In this document: positions 33,321 to 42,652 of the stretch, in pieces | Layout of the letters: each line of letters begins with the position of its first letter | Numbering within the stretch: position 1 is the first letter of the stretch | Assembly: GCF_000369525.1 (NCBI RefSeq) | Contig: NZ_KB850070.1 | Span: forward strand, 124,001-188,000 | Reading direction: 5' to 3' | Length of the DNA: 64,000 bases | Source of the DNA: Acinetobacter higginsii | GTDB lineage: Bacteria; Pseudomonadota; Gammaproteobacteria; Pseudomonadales; Moraxellaceae | Notes under the pieces: model-generated | Database searches by the model: none | The model's input: the letters and a program-made list of their open reading frames with translations, nothing else | What the model was told of the DNA's origin: nothing | Position numbers and translations under genes: made by a program

Positions 33321-34717
33321 AGAATCGCTTTTAATACTTCAATTCGTGCTGAATACTTATCATCGGTTGCAATCACATACCACGGTGCATAATCCGTATT
33401 GGTTCGTTTAAACATATCTGCTGCGGCATTAAGATAATCATCCCATTTGTCACGGTTACGCCAATCTTCTTCAGTAATTTTAAAACGTTTATGTGGTGTT
33501 TGTTCACGTGCTTTAAAACGCAGCGCTTGCTCATCTTTACTAATTGCCAGCCAAATTTTAACAATCACCGTTTGGCTATCGACTAAGTTTTCTTCAAAGC
33601 GGTTAATTTCGTTATAAGCACGTTGCCACTCAACTGTAGAAGCAAAACCTTCAATCCGCTCAACCAATACTCGACCATACCAAGTACGGTCAAAGATGGT
33701 GATCTTGCCGCCATCATTCAACTTGCTCCAGAAACGCCACAAATAAGGACGGCGCAACTCATAACGCTCAGGGGCTGCAATGGTATGAATTTCATATTCT
33801 CTAGGGTCGAGTTTTTTCACGATGCGCTTAATCGCACCACCTTTACCCGCCGCATCCATCCCTTCAAAGGCGATCACCACTTTACGCTCGTCATAACGCA
33901 AGGTATCTGCCACTTTTTTGGTGAGCTTACTTAGCTCTTCTTTATAGTCATCTTTTTCTAAACTGGCTTGTTCAGGTTCAAGTAAGGCCTTGGGGATCGT
34001 AGCTTGCTGCCATTTCTGCGTGACTTTGGTTTGATGCTCAGGCAGCTCTTGCAAAGTCTGTAGTAAATACTGAGCAAAACATTGATCACGGTATTTTTCA
34101 TCTTCACCATCGACAATATACCAATCATCGGTAAAGCGCTGACTCAAACCTTGTAAGGTGTCGTACTGCTTTTTGTTGCGCCAATCCAAACCATGCAGTT
34201 TATGCCAACGCTGCTCAGAAGCGTCTATCTGATCCAAACGCTTTTGTAGCGATTTCCAAGATAAATCAAACCAGACTTTGACGATATGGACGTGGTTATT
34301 TTGCAAATCATGTTCAAATGCTCGCATCTGCTCAACATAAGCATCAAATAAATTTTCATCCAAAGGGTTGGACACATGCATCGCGGTAGTTAAAAGGTCG
34401 CTATACCAGTTACCAAACATCACCACGATTTGCCCTTCCGCAGGAATAAAACGGGTATAGGACTGCCAGAAGGTTTGATTATTTGATAAGAGCTGAGGAG
34501 CATCCGCTTTCACACGTAAATAGCGAGGATCTAACCATTCTCGTAATTGTTTAACCGCCTCACCTTTACCAGCCAGCTCAATTCCACTCACTAAAACCAA
34601 TACACTTTTAGCATTTTTCTTATCACGGCTATTTTTTAAGGCGTATTGTGCTTCAATCAATTCTAAAGAAAGTTCGTCTTCATCACGCAATTCAAATACT
34701 GGCTGTTGTTTACTCAT
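33299..34717 (-). CDS. pap: Polyphosphate:AMP phosphotransferase (two-domain PPK2, class II)
   Basis: About 472 residues. It transfers phosphate from polyphosphate to AMP, giving ADP. Two PPK2 domains are fused: the first (about 20-230) has a Walker-A-like SGIELAGKGEAV and the second (about 255-470) has FEGMDAAGKGGAIKR. The second also has the DRTWYGRVLVERIEGF lid region and RFKITEEDWRNRDKWDDY. This is the arrangement of the enzyme described from Acinetobacter johnsonii. I prefer the ATG at 34717 (MSKQQPVFEL) because its length matches that enzyme; an ATG at 34738 adds seven residues with no ribosome binding site. Confidence 0.93.
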   Translation of the reverse strand: MSKQQPVFELRDEDELSLELIEAQYALKNSRDKKNAKSVLVLVSGIELAGKGEAVKQLREWLDPRYLRVKADAPQLLSNNQTFWQSYTRFIPAEGQIVVMFGNWYSDLLTTAMHVSNPLDENLFDAYVEQMRAFEHDLQNNHVHIVKVWFDLSWKSLQKRLDQIDASEQRWHKLHGLDWRNKKQYDTLQGLSQRFTDDWYIVDGEDEKYRDQCFAQYLLQTLQELPEHQTKVTQKWQQATIPKALLEPEQASLEKDDYKEELSKLTKKVADTLRYDERKVVIAFEGMDAAGKGGAIKRIVKKLDPREYEIHTIAAPERYELRRPYLWRFWSKLNDGGKITIFDRTWYGRVLVERIEGFASTVEWQRAYNEINRFEENLVDSQTVIVKIWLAISKDEQALRFKAREQTPHKRFKITEEDWRNRDKWDDYLNAAADMFKRTNTDYAPWYVIATDDKYSARIEVLKAILKQLKAD

Positions 34718-34927
34718 ATATTGCTCTAAGCGGCTCATTATTAATATTAAAAATGAGTATAGCCAAAACTAAGTTGATCCCAGAAAAACCCTTGTACAGT
34801 TTCTGTAGATTCATTTAGGTGTACTGTTATAGTGACCAATTGTTAAACATTTAGAGTTTATGCTGTCATGGTTCTCCGTTATGATGCAGCCTATGATTTT
34901 ACTGTTTCATTTTAATTAAGTTTATAT

Positions 34928-35635
34928 ATGTCAAAACTCTCTGCCTTTGATGATCTATTACTCCAATACAAAGCTTTTAATTATCATAATGATGCTGTGC
35001 TTGAACAACGTTTACATGAAGTTCAAACCTGGATGAAAGAGCGTATTGCGCATACTCACCAAGAATTTTTTGCTCGCCCTGAAAATCAATTGATGGCCCA
35101 ATATTTTCTCAAACGTCTTTATGGTGGACCCGACTTTGATGCTCTGGCACAACAGATTGAGCGATTACTTAAATTTGCGCATAAAGTCGAAAAGTTTGTT
35201 CCTGAAAATGGGATTAAGACAGGAACCAAATCCGTTAGTCTGGCTGTGTTGGCAACTCAATTAGATGAACAGGTTGCACAGCAGTTATTAGCTGACTATC
35301 CTGCCGATACGCCACTCACCGATGAAATCATGCGCGATACGTTGGTTAAACTTGATCAAGGTGACGCACGTTATGAACAATTGCGTTTACTCGATGAGTT
35401 GGGTGTAACACTCGATAAATATATGCGTTCAACCATGATGTATGCGACCTTTAAAATGTGTAAAGGCTTGGCACATAAATACCACTTTGATGGCATGTAT
35501 GAGTTTATTCAAGAAGGTTTTGCGGCAATGAAACCAATGAAATCTGCAGCGACGTTCATTCAAACCTTTACTGAAAAAGAGCGTGAGATCATTGATCGCG
35601 TTCATGCAGGACACCCAAATCCATTCCGCAATTAA
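34928..35635 (+). CDS. FFLEELY-motif-type protein of unknown function
   Basis: 235 residues, predicted mostly helical and soluble. Near residue 60 it has YFLKRLYGGPDF, a variant of the F-F-L-x-x-L-Y-G motif for which the family is named. Other conserved blocks are RYEQLRLLDELG and MYEFIQEGFAAMKPMKSAATF. No enzyme signature or membrane segment is seen. It is divergent from pap and followed by an imperfect hairpin. The role is unknown; family recognition rests on that motif and the length. Confidence 0.72.
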   Translation: MSKLSAFDDLLLQYKAFNYHNDAVLEQRLHEVQTWMKERIAHTHQEFFARPENQLMAQYFLKRLYGGPDFDALAQQIERLLKFAHKVEKFVPENGIKTGTKSVSLAVLATQLDEQVAQQLLADYPADTPLTDEIMRDTLVKLDQGDARYEQLRLLDELGVTLDKYMRSTMMYATFKMCKGLAHKYHFDGMYEFIQEGFAAMKPMKSAATFIQTFTEKEREIIDRVHAGHPNPFRN

Positions 35636-35645
35636 TCCATGTCTT

Positions 35646-35688
35646 GTGTTCTGAGCTATTCTCAAGTAGCTCAGAGCACGCTATTTTT
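35646..35688 (+). terminator. Intrinsic terminator after the FFLEELY-type gene
   Basis: GTGTTCTGAGCTA / TAGCTCAGAGCAC, 13 bp with one G-U pair and an 8 nt loop, followed by a T-run (TATTTTT). Confidence 0.75.
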
Positions 35689-35839
35689 CAAATCAACAAC
35701 GCGATTAAAAACACTTTTGAGAAAGTGACTTTCTGTATATTATTCATAACAATTACATGCGAAAGCCTGTAAAAAAATACAAAATCTGTCATCATGCTTG
35801 CTGATTCGTGCCGCTAGAGCGAAAGTTTAGGAGAAAACT

Positions 35840-36781
35840 ATGTCTAACGAAAACCAACAGCCTACCCCAGAAGTTGAGCAAAACCCAAGTTCAGACAAAG
35901 TCAGCCCTTTCTTAAACACGCCCCTTCCACAAGGCACACCACAAGGTCAGCAGCAACCGATCCAACAAGGTGCAGCACAGACCTCAACAGCTTCTATCCC
36001 AAAATATAACTTACCGCGTGGTGCCAATACTGGTAATGTAGGTGCAACCACACACTTTGGTTACCAAACCGTAAATAGTGATGATAAAGCACAGAAAGTT
36101 GCAGAAGTGTTCCACTCGGTTGCTAGCAAATACGACATCATGAATGACTTGATGTCATTTGGTATTCACCGTCTTTGGAAACGTTTTGCCATTAATATGT
36201 CTGGCGTTCGTCGTGGTCAACACGTGCTGGATATTGCAGGTGGTACAGGCGATTTAGCGAAAGTATTTAGCCGTGAAGTCGGTCCACAAGGTCATGTGGT
36301 TCTTTCAGATATTAACGAATCAATGTTGAATGTGGGCCGTGATCGTCTTATTGATGCAGGCTGTACCAATGTTGATTTCGTACTGGCCAATGCTGAAACG
36401 CTTGAACCATTTGCAGACAACAGCTTTGACTTATTAACCATCAGTTTTGGTTTACGTAATGTGACCGATAAAGATGCAGCACTCCAAGCCATGTACCGTG
36501 TCTTGAAGCCAGGTGGTCGTTTACTCATTCTCGAATTCTCTAAACCTGTATTTGAACCATTTTCAAAGCTCTACGATCTTTATTCATTCACCGCATTACC
36601 AATTATGGGCAAATTAGTTGCCAATGATGCTGAAAGCTATAAATATCTTGCTGAATCAATTCGTATGCATCCAGACCAACGTACCCTCAAAGGTATGATG
36701 GAAAATGCGGGCTTCCAAAGCTGTGATTACCATAACTTAACTGGTGGTATCGTTGCTGTTCACCGCGGATTCAAACTTTAA
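35840..36781 (+). CDS. ubiE: Ubiquinone/menaquinone C-methyltransferase UbiE with N-terminal extension
   Basis: 313 residues. UbiE is the SAM-dependent C-methylation enzyme of ubiquinone synthesis. The family body starts near residue 66 with [20 protein letters not shown] and carries SAM motif [16 protein letters not shown], the [17 protein letters not shown] motif and the C-terminal [11 protein letters not shown]. Ahead of it are about 65 residues rich in Gln, Pro, Ser and Gly that E. coli UbiE lacks and that look disordered. TAGGAG before the ATG at 35840 supports translation of the extension. It leads the ubiE-ubiJ-ubiB operon, 10 bp before ubiJ. Confidence 0.95.
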   Translation: MSNENQQPTPEVEQNPSSDKVSPFLNTPLPQGTPQGQQQPIQQGAAQTSTASIPKYNLPRGANTGNVGATTHFGYQTVNSDDKAQKVAEVFHSVASKYDIMNDLMSFGIHRLWKRFAINMSGVRRGQHVLDIAGGTGDLAKVFSREVGPQGHVVLSDINESMLNVGRDRLIDAGCTNVDFVLANAETLEPFADNSFDLLTISFGLRNVTDKDAALQAMYRVLKPGGRLLILEFSKPVFEPFSKLYDLYSFTALPIMGKLVANDAESYKYLAESIRMHPDQRTLKGMMENAGFQSCDYHNLTGGIVAVHRGFKL

Positions 36782-36791
36782 GGTTTAAGAT

Positions 36792-37472
36792 ATGTGGTCG
36801 ATTTTAGCACTCGGTGCAGTCGAACGTATCATTCATCATGTGATTGATTTGGATGCGATTACTCGTATTCAAATCAATCAATTACAAGGTCAATTATTAC
36901 GTGTTGTGATCGATAGCCCACAACTCTCGGTTGATGTGTTTTTTGATGAAAATAGAGTTCGCCTAGAACCGACCGTGACGGGACAGAGTCAAACTTCTTC
37001 TATTTTTGAACAGCGCCCGTTTGATCCTCAAGATAAAATCACGGATGCAACTGCAACACTCCATGTTGAAAATGTGGTTGAGCTGGTTAAATTATTGCTC
37101 AGTGATATGGATCAAATTGGTAATATTCCACTGCAAGGTGACTATCACTTATTGCAAGATATTCAAAAAATTATGCAGCAAGCTGAGCCCGATCTCGCAG
37201 CGCATTTATCGCCTTGGATTGGCCCTCAATTGGCACATGAGTTGGGTAAAATTCAACTTGTACCGAAGCAATTGAAACGTTCATTACAAAGCCATTTATT
37301 TTTTGTTGAAGATGCATTAAAAGAAGATAGCGGTTTATTTGCCCCACGTTGGCAGATGGATGATCTCAATCGCGAGACACGTCAACTCAATCAGGAAATT
37401 GATCGTTTGGAAGCCAAGCTTCAACAACTCAATGCTCAATTCAATCCAGCCAAACAACCCACACAAGACTAG
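36792..37472 (+). CDS. ubiJ: Ubiquinone biosynthesis accessory factor UbiJ
   Basis: 226 residues. An SCP2-type lipid-binding domain (about 20-125, including QGQLLRVVIDSPQLSVDVFF and LLSDMDQIGNIPLQGDYHLL) precedes a C-terminal coiled coil (about 190-220, LNRETRQLNQEIDRLEAKLQ). UbiJ works with UbiK as the scaffold that holds the polyprenyl intermediate for the Ubi enzyme complex. The position between ubiE and ubiB is the standard one and settles the assignment of a poorly conserved protein. Confidence 0.9.
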   Translation: MWSILALGAVERIIHHVIDLDAITRIQINQLQGQLLRVVIDSPQLSVDVFFDENRVRLEPTVTGQSQTSSIFEQRPFDPQDKITDATATLHVENVVELVKLLLSDMDQIGNIPLQGDYHLLQDIQKIMQQAEPDLAAHLSPWIGPQLAHELGKIQLVPKQLKRSLQSHLFFVEDALKEDSGLFAPRWQMDDLNRETRQLNQEIDRLEAKLQQLNAQFNPAKQPTQD

Positions 37473-37484
37473 GTAAGAATTTAT

Positions 37485-39104
37485 ATGATTCCGCATGTTA
37501 CACGGTTACTCGAACTCTGGCGTATTGCAGCACACTATCGCCTTGATACCTTGTTCCCTGCGGAAGAATTACCAGTAAAAGCTCGTCATGCATTAAGTCT
37601 GATTAAAATACATCCTGCAGCTTGGTCAAGTCGTGAGAAAAAGAATCCGCTTAAGCTGAAAGAAGCCCTAGAGGATATGGGCCCCTTAGCGATTAAGCTC
37701 GGCCAATTGCTGTCTACGCGTCGTGATTTGATTCCACCTGAAGTATTATCACAACTGGTGTTATTGCAAGATCGCGTCAAACCCTATGACACTCAGCTAG
37801 CCAAACAGCGCATTCAAGAATCACTCAAAGCAGATGTATCAACCTTATTCTCACGCTTCGATGAGCAACCGCTTGCCGCAGCTTCGATTGCTCAAGTGCA
37901 TACAGCGGCTTTGCATGATGGTCGTGAAGTTGTCGTTAAAGTCACTCGCCCCGATATTCGCAGTCAAATTTTACAAGATTTTGAGATTCTGGCTTGGCTT
38001 GGCGATTGGTTGGAAAATCGTTTAGAAGCAGCGCGTGCCCTACATTTATCAGAAATTATTCAAGATTATCGTCAAATCATCTTAAATGAGCTTGATTTAA
38101 GTCTGGAAGCAGACAACACCCGCCGTATGCGTCACTATTTTACTGGCTCAAGCATGATGTACGTGCCAGAAGTCTATATGGACAGTAAAGACGTGATGGT
38201 GGCTGAACGCATCACCGGTGTCCCGATTTCGGATATTGCTACCTTTGATCGTTTAGGTATGGATCGTGCGGATCTTGCGGAAAAAGGCTTAACCATTTTC
38301 TTCACCCAAGTGTTCCGTGACAACTTCTTCCATGCGGATATGCATCCAGGCAATGTCTTTGTCGAAACCATTAACCCTAGCAATCCACGCTTTATCGCGT
38401 TGGACTGTGCCATTATGGGTGAGTTGTCTAAGCACGATCAAATGACGATTGCTCGTATGCTACTGGCGGTGATGAACAGTAACTTCATGCAATTGATTCA
38501 AATTGTGCATCAAGCAGGTTGGATTCCACCAGGTACCGATCAAGATGCATTATCACGCGAAATGCGCCGTACCGTTGGCCCAATGGTATCCAAACCAATG
38601 GATCAACTCGATTTTGCAGGCATTTTGATCCAAGTGATGGATATTGCTCGTCGCTTCCATTTGGAAATTCCACCACAGTTGATGTTATTGCTGAAAACAC
38701 TGGTACATGTTGAAGGTCTAGGGACTGATCTCTACCCTCAACTGGATATCTGGAAACTGGCAAAGCCGATTCTAACCGAATGGGTCAAAGCCAATATGAA
38801 CCCCGTCAAAAACGTAAAAGAACTGGGGCAGCAGATTCCAGACCTGTTACTCGGCGCCCAAGATATTCCAGGTTTATTGATTGACAGCTTAAATGGTCTA
38901 AAAAACCAATCAGCTTGGCATGACAAACAACTGCGTGAAATTCAACAAATGCGCTTACAAATGCAACAACAGCAACGTCGTAGCTGGATATTTGGTAGCA
39001 CGATGCTGATTTTGTTAACCATCGCGATTATTAGCCCATGGTTTATCTCAGTTATTCTGATAGTACTGAGTAGCTTGATTGCACTGTGGCGCATTGCCAA
39101 ATAA
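37485..39104 (+). CDS. ubiB: Ubiquinone biosynthesis regulatory kinase-like protein UbiB
   Basis: 539 residues of the ABC1/ADCK/UbiB atypical kinase family. The KxGQ motif is in LAIKLGQLLSTRRDLIPPE, the catalytic core includes AAASIAQVHTA and EVVVKVTRPDI, and the metal site lies in FHADMHPGNVFVE. Two C-terminal hydrophobic segments (about 498-535) anchor it to the membrane. UbiB is needed for ubiquinone synthesis, probably through ATPase-driven access to lipid intermediates. It is the last gene of the operon and is followed by a strong terminator. Confidence 0.95.
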   Translation: MIPHVTRLLELWRIAAHYRLDTLFPAEELPVKARHALSLIKIHPAAWSSREKKNPLKLKEALEDMGPLAIKLGQLLSTRRDLIPPEVLSQLVLLQDRVKPYDTQLAKQRIQESLKADVSTLFSRFDEQPLAAASIAQVHTAALHDGREVVVKVTRPDIRSQILQDFEILAWLGDWLENRLEAARALHLSEIIQDYRQIILNELDLSLEADNTRRMRHYFTGSSMMYVPEVYMDSKDVMVAERITGVPISDIATFDRLGMDRADLAEKGLTIFFTQVFRDNFFHADMHPGNVFVETINPSNPRFIALDCAIMGELSKHDQMTIARMLLAVMNSNFMQLIQIVHQAGWIPPGTDQDALSREMRRTVGPMVSKPMDQLDFAGILIQVMDIARRFHLEIPPQLMLLLKTLVHVEGLGTDLYPQLDIWKLAKPILTEWVKANMNPVKNVKELGQQIPDLLLGAQDIPGLLIDSLNGLKNQSAWHDKQLREIQQMRLQMQQQQRRSWIFGSTMLILLTIAIISPWFISVILIVLSSLIALWRIAK

Positions 39105-39116
39105 CTAGATATACAC

Positions 39117-39153
39117 AGCAAAGGCCGTATCCATCGATACGGCCTTTGCTTTT
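39117..39153 (+). terminator. Strong terminator after ubiB
   Basis: A perfect 15 bp stem AGCAAAGGCCGTATC / GATACGGCCTTTGCT with a CATC loop, followed by TTT. The rest of the gap to 39340 shows no gene. Confidence 0.88.
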
Positions 39154-39340
39154 ATGCAACTGCAACATTTTTAGCTCCCCCTTTTGCCCATTTAAACACT
39201 TTCTGAAATTTCGGCAGAACCATCACATTTTAGGCAAGACTTCCATCCATCTCGGGCAAAGGCTTTTCATCCTTTAGTAGATAGACGATCATCGACCTAA
39301 CATTGAGGTGCATCAACACAGATTTTAAAGGAAGAGAAGC

Positions 39341-39940
39341 GTGAGTTTAAGAAATAGCATCAATAACTATGGTTCGATTGCGAAATGGCTGCACTGGTCA
39401 ACCGCAATCCTGTTTTTACTTGCTTACTGTAGTGTTTACTACCGCCAGTGGTTTACCGAAAAAGGCACACCTGAGAACTGGACGGCTTTACAACTTCACC
39501 TTTCCGTCGGTATCAGCATTGCCGTGATTATTAGCCTGCGCATTCTCTGGCGTTTGAGCAATCCACAGCCCCATTTAGAACCTGCCAGCTCTTTGGCAAA
39601 CTTTGCGGCACATGCAGGACATTTTGCCCTGTATGCCATCATGATCATTGCCCCGCTCACAGGCTATTTAGGCACAGGCGTCAATACTGAGTTTTTCTTC
39701 TTGTTTGAGATTCCGAAATTTGAACATACCGCCCTGTTCCAGAGCTGGGTGGCACAAGGCATGGGGCTCAGTTTTGAACAGTTCGAAAAACCAATTGATT
39801 TTATTCATAAGCAAGTTCTTGGAAAATGGCTGATTTGGATACTGATTTTAGGGCATGCAGGTGCGGCACTTTATCATCACTATATTAAGAAAGATCGCAC
39901 CCTGATCAAGATGACCACAGGCAAAGATCAGTTTAAATAA
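39341..39940 (+). CDS. Cytochrome b561-family membrane protein
   Basis: 199 residues with four predicted helices and the histidines expected to ligate two b hemes: AKWLHWSTAIL, LQLHLSVGISI, HAGHFALYAIM and GHAGAALYHHYIKKD. The family moves electrons across or within the inner membrane; some members oxidise superoxide or ascorbate-like donors. The partner is unknown. The GTG start has AGGAAGAG upstream. The gene stands alone between the ubiB terminator and the flavin monooxygenase gene. Confidence 0.85.
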   Translation: MSLRNSINNYGSIAKWLHWSTAILFLLAYCSVYYRQWFTEKGTPENWTALQLHLSVGISIAVIISLRILWRLSNPQPHLEPASSLANFAAHAGHFALYAIMIIAPLTGYLGTGVNTEFFFLFEIPKFEHTALFQSWVAQGMGLSFEQFEKPIDFIHKQVLGKWLIWILILGHAGAALYHHYIKKDRTLIKMTTGKDQFK

Positions 39941-40074
39941 TCCGATTTGAGATTCATTCAATACCGGCAGGATGATCATGGACCTTGTAGCAGGATAGAT
40001 TTTATTTAAAAAAATCACCGAGATCAGTTAAGATCATGATTGACTGATCTATAAGCACTTTAAAAGAACAAATA

Positions 40075-41391
40075 ATGAAAACACCTCATTTCGCCATTGT
40101 TGGCGCTGGCACAGCAGGCTTGGCAACCGCAATCCTGCTTGCACGTGCAGGCAATCATGTCACTATTTTTGAACAAACGGATCAACTTTCTCCCGTCGGT
40201 GCAGGTTTATTATTACAGCCTGCAGGCTTGGCCGTGTTTGAACATCTTGGTGTGCTTGAGCATGCTTTAAAGCTGGGTGCCAAAGTCACAGGATTGGAAG
40301 GCCAACTTCCGAATAAACGTCTATTGGTGAATAGTCACTATCATCAAGCAGGCCATAATCTCTATGGTCTCGGTATTCATCGAGCGACCTTATGTCATGT
40401 GCTGACCCACAAACTGGCTGAATATTCCAGTCATGTGACATGGCGAATGGGTCATAGCATTGAACGTATTCAAGAACAGCAAAATGAAGTTCGTCTCTTC
40501 GGTTCTCAGCAGCAACAAAGTTTTGATGCCTGCTTCGATGCTGTGCTGATTGCCAATGGTGCACGCAGTCAATTACGCCCTCAAGCATGGGTGAAAGTTG
40601 ATCAGGCTTATCCATGGGGAGCAGCTTGGAGTATCGTGCCTGAATGTCCGACACTCGATCCTGCAATTCTGCATCAGTTTTATGATCGCTCCAAAATTAT
40701 GATGGGCGTGTTGCCTACGGGTGCCATCCCAACTGCACCTCAGCAACGACTTTCTAGCGTGTTTTGGAGTTTGCCAACTTCACAACTACAATCATTCTTA
40801 AAAGATGAGTCAGCTAAACAACAATGGTTAAAACAGGTGGCCGATCGTTGGCCCGATGTGGCAGAATGGCTCACACAACTGTTGTCGAATCAACAACATC
40901 AGCCGCAATGGTTATCTGCGCAATATCGCGATGTGGTGATGTCTCAATTTGGACAAGGTCGAATTGGAGTGATCGGTGATGCCGCCCATGCCATGAGTCC
41001 ACAATTGGGACAAGGCGCCAATATGGCTTTGTTGGATGCTTGGGCCTTTTCTCAGTCACTACACGCAGCAAAACAAAATCAGCAAATGGATTGGTCAGCG
41101 CTGTGGCAGCACTATCATCAATATCGTGGTTCCTCGACCCAGTTCTATCAATTTTTAAGTCGTCTACTCACCCCACTGTATCAATCTAATCATTGGTGGG
41201 CAGGTGGCTTACGTGACTTGACCTTCCCATGGATGTATCAAATCCCCTATTTTCGTAAAGAAATGGCAATCACCATTTCAGGCTTAAAAACAGGACTGTT
41301 TCAGCAACTTGATTATCAACAAGTGGCGCAATATGCTGGGAAAGATCATGTTTTCAATGCTAAAACTGAATCACTACCTGAATATGAATGA
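40075..41391 (+). CDS. FAD-dependent monooxygenase (aromatic hydroxylase type)
   Basis: 438 residues. The N-terminal dinucleotide motif AIVGAGTAGLATAILLARAG, the central DG-like strand and the second FAD motif GRIGVIGDAAHAMSPQLGQG define the class A flavin monooxygenases (salicylate hydroxylase, UbiH-like). The substrate cannot be inferred. The C-terminal third is family-typical in length. It is followed after 12 bp by a VOC-family gene, so the two are probably co-transcribed. It is less like the UbiF/UbiH proteins than like stand-alone hydroxylases. Confidence 0.82.
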   Translation: MKTPHFAIVGAGTAGLATAILLARAGNHVTIFEQTDQLSPVGAGLLLQPAGLAVFEHLGVLEHALKLGAKVTGLEGQLPNKRLLVNSHYHQAGHNLYGLGIHRATLCHVLTHKLAEYSSHVTWRMGHSIERIQEQQNEVRLFGSQQQQSFDACFDAVLIANGARSQLRPQAWVKVDQAYPWGAAWSIVPECPTLDPAILHQFYDRSKIMMGVLPTGAIPTAPQQRLSSVFWSLPTSQLQSFLKDESAKQQWLKQVADRWPDVAEWLTQLLSNQQHQPQWLSAQYRDVVMSQFGQGRIGVIGDAAHAMSPQLGQGANMALLDAWAFSQSLHAAKQNQQMDWSALWQHYHQYRGSSTQFYQFLSRLLTPLYQSNHWWAGGLRDLTFPWMYQIPYFRKEMAITISGLKTGLFQQLDYQQVAQYAGKDHVFNAKTESLPEYE

Positions 41392-41403
41392 GCACAGTGA
41401 AAT

Positions 41404-41784
41404 ATGAAAATTAGTCATCTAGATCATTTGGTGTTAACTGTCGCCGACATTGAAATCACCTGTCAGTTTTATCAATCTGCCCTGAATTTTGAAGTGATTA
41501 CTTTTGCTGAAAACCGCAAAGCACTGCAATTTGGCAATCAAAAAATCAACCTGCATCAAGTGGGTAAAGAGTTTGAACCCAAAGCACTTCGCCCGACTTC
41601 AGGTTCGGCAGATCTGTGTTTTATTGCGGAAACGCCACTGAATGAAGTGATTGCACATCTTCAAGCACAGCAAATTGAAATCATTGAAGGTCCAATCGAA
41701 AGAACGGGTGCGATGGGGAAAATTTTATCGGTTTATTTAAGAGATCCCGATCAGAACCTGATTGAAATCTCGAATTATCTTTAA
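41404..41784 (+). CDS. VOC (glyoxalase/dioxygenase superfamily) protein
   Basis: 126 residues, a single VOC module with the expected metal ligands: His in [14 protein letters not shown] at the N-terminus, His in [10 protein letters not shown], and Glu in [17 protein letters not shown] at the C-terminus. This resembles small glyoxalase I or fosfomycin-resistance-like proteins; substrate and activity are unknown. It lies 12 bp after the monooxygenase gene, and its coding end overlaps nothing. Confidence 0.83.
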   Translation: MKISHLDHLVLTVADIEITCQFYQSALNFEVITFAENRKALQFGNQKINLHQVGKEFEPKALRPTSGSADLCFIAETPLNEVIAHLQAQQIEIIEGPIERTGAMGKILSVYLRDPDQNLIEISNYL

Positions 41785-41875
41785 TGTTCTATCCTTGATT
41801 TTTTACCCAACAAGCATAGCCAACCTTTGCCACAACCGCTACACTAGCTGCTCTCCACTCAATGGATTTTCACTC

Positions 41876-42643
41876 ATGTCAAACTGGTTAGATGAAGTTA
41901 AATTTGATTCCAATGGTCTTGTTCCTGCCATTGCACAACATCATCAAACTGGTCGAGTGTTAATGGTTGCGTGGATGAATCGTGAGGCATTACAACTGAC
42001 GGCTGAAAAAAATCAGGCAGTGTATTACTCACGTTCACGTCAAAAACTCTGGCATAAGGGCGAAGAATCAGGACACTTTCAAACCGTGCATGAAATTCGT
42101 CTGGATTGCGATGCCGACGTGATTATTTTACAAATTGAACAACATGGCGGCATTGCCTGCCATACTGGCCGTGAGTCTTGCTTCTATCGCAAACTCACGC
42201 CACAAGGCTGGGAAATTGTTGATGCTCAGCTCAAAGATCCAACCGCTATTTATGGTGCAGCAGCAAAAACCGAAGCACATGATCATGGTCAAAGTGAACA
42301 AGTCGATGTACTCAGCTATTTAGGTCGCTTAATGCAAGAGCGTAAAACAGCTGAATCTGATAGTTCTTATATCGCCAGTCTGTACAAAAAAGGCATCAAT
42401 AAAATTTCAGAAAAAGTCGGCGAAGAAAGTATTGAAAGTATCATCGCTGCCAAAGATTATGCCGTCCTAGCTTCACTGGAAAATAAACACGATCTGATTT
42501 ATGAAGTGGCTGACTTATGGTTCCATAGTATTGTGATGTTGGGTTACTTCGATCTTGAGCCACAAGTGGTTCTCGATGAACTCGCACGTCGTCAAGGTTT
42601 ATCAGGTTTAGTTGAAAAAGCTAACCGTAGCAAAGAAGCGTAA
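41876..42643 (+). CDS. hisIE: Bifunctional phosphoribosyl-AMP cyclohydrolase / phosphoribosyl-ATP pyrophosphatase HisIE
   Basis: 255 residues. It catalyses the second and third steps of histidine synthesis. The HisI domain (about 1-115) has [46 protein letters not shown] and the zinc cysteines in [13 protein letters not shown]. The HisE domain (about 140-250) has [20 protein letters not shown] and the helix [17 protein letters not shown] chose ATG 41876 ([10 protein letters not shown]) for family fit; the ORF can be read 38 residues further upstream without similarity. No other his genes are in the window. Confidence 0.95.
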   Translation: MSNWLDEVKFDSNGLVPAIAQHHQTGRVLMVAWMNREALQLTAEKNQAVYYSRSRQKLWHKGEESGHFQTVHEIRLDCDADVIILQIEQHGGIACHTGRESCFYRKLTPQGWEIVDAQLKDPTAIYGAAAKTEAHDHGQSEQVDVLSYLGRLMQERKTAESDSSYIASLYKKGINKISEKVGEESIESIIAAKDYAVLASLENKHDLIYEVADLWFHSIVMLGYFDLEPQVVLDELARRQGLSGLVEKANRSKEA

Positions 42644-42652
42644 TCAGAGCCT

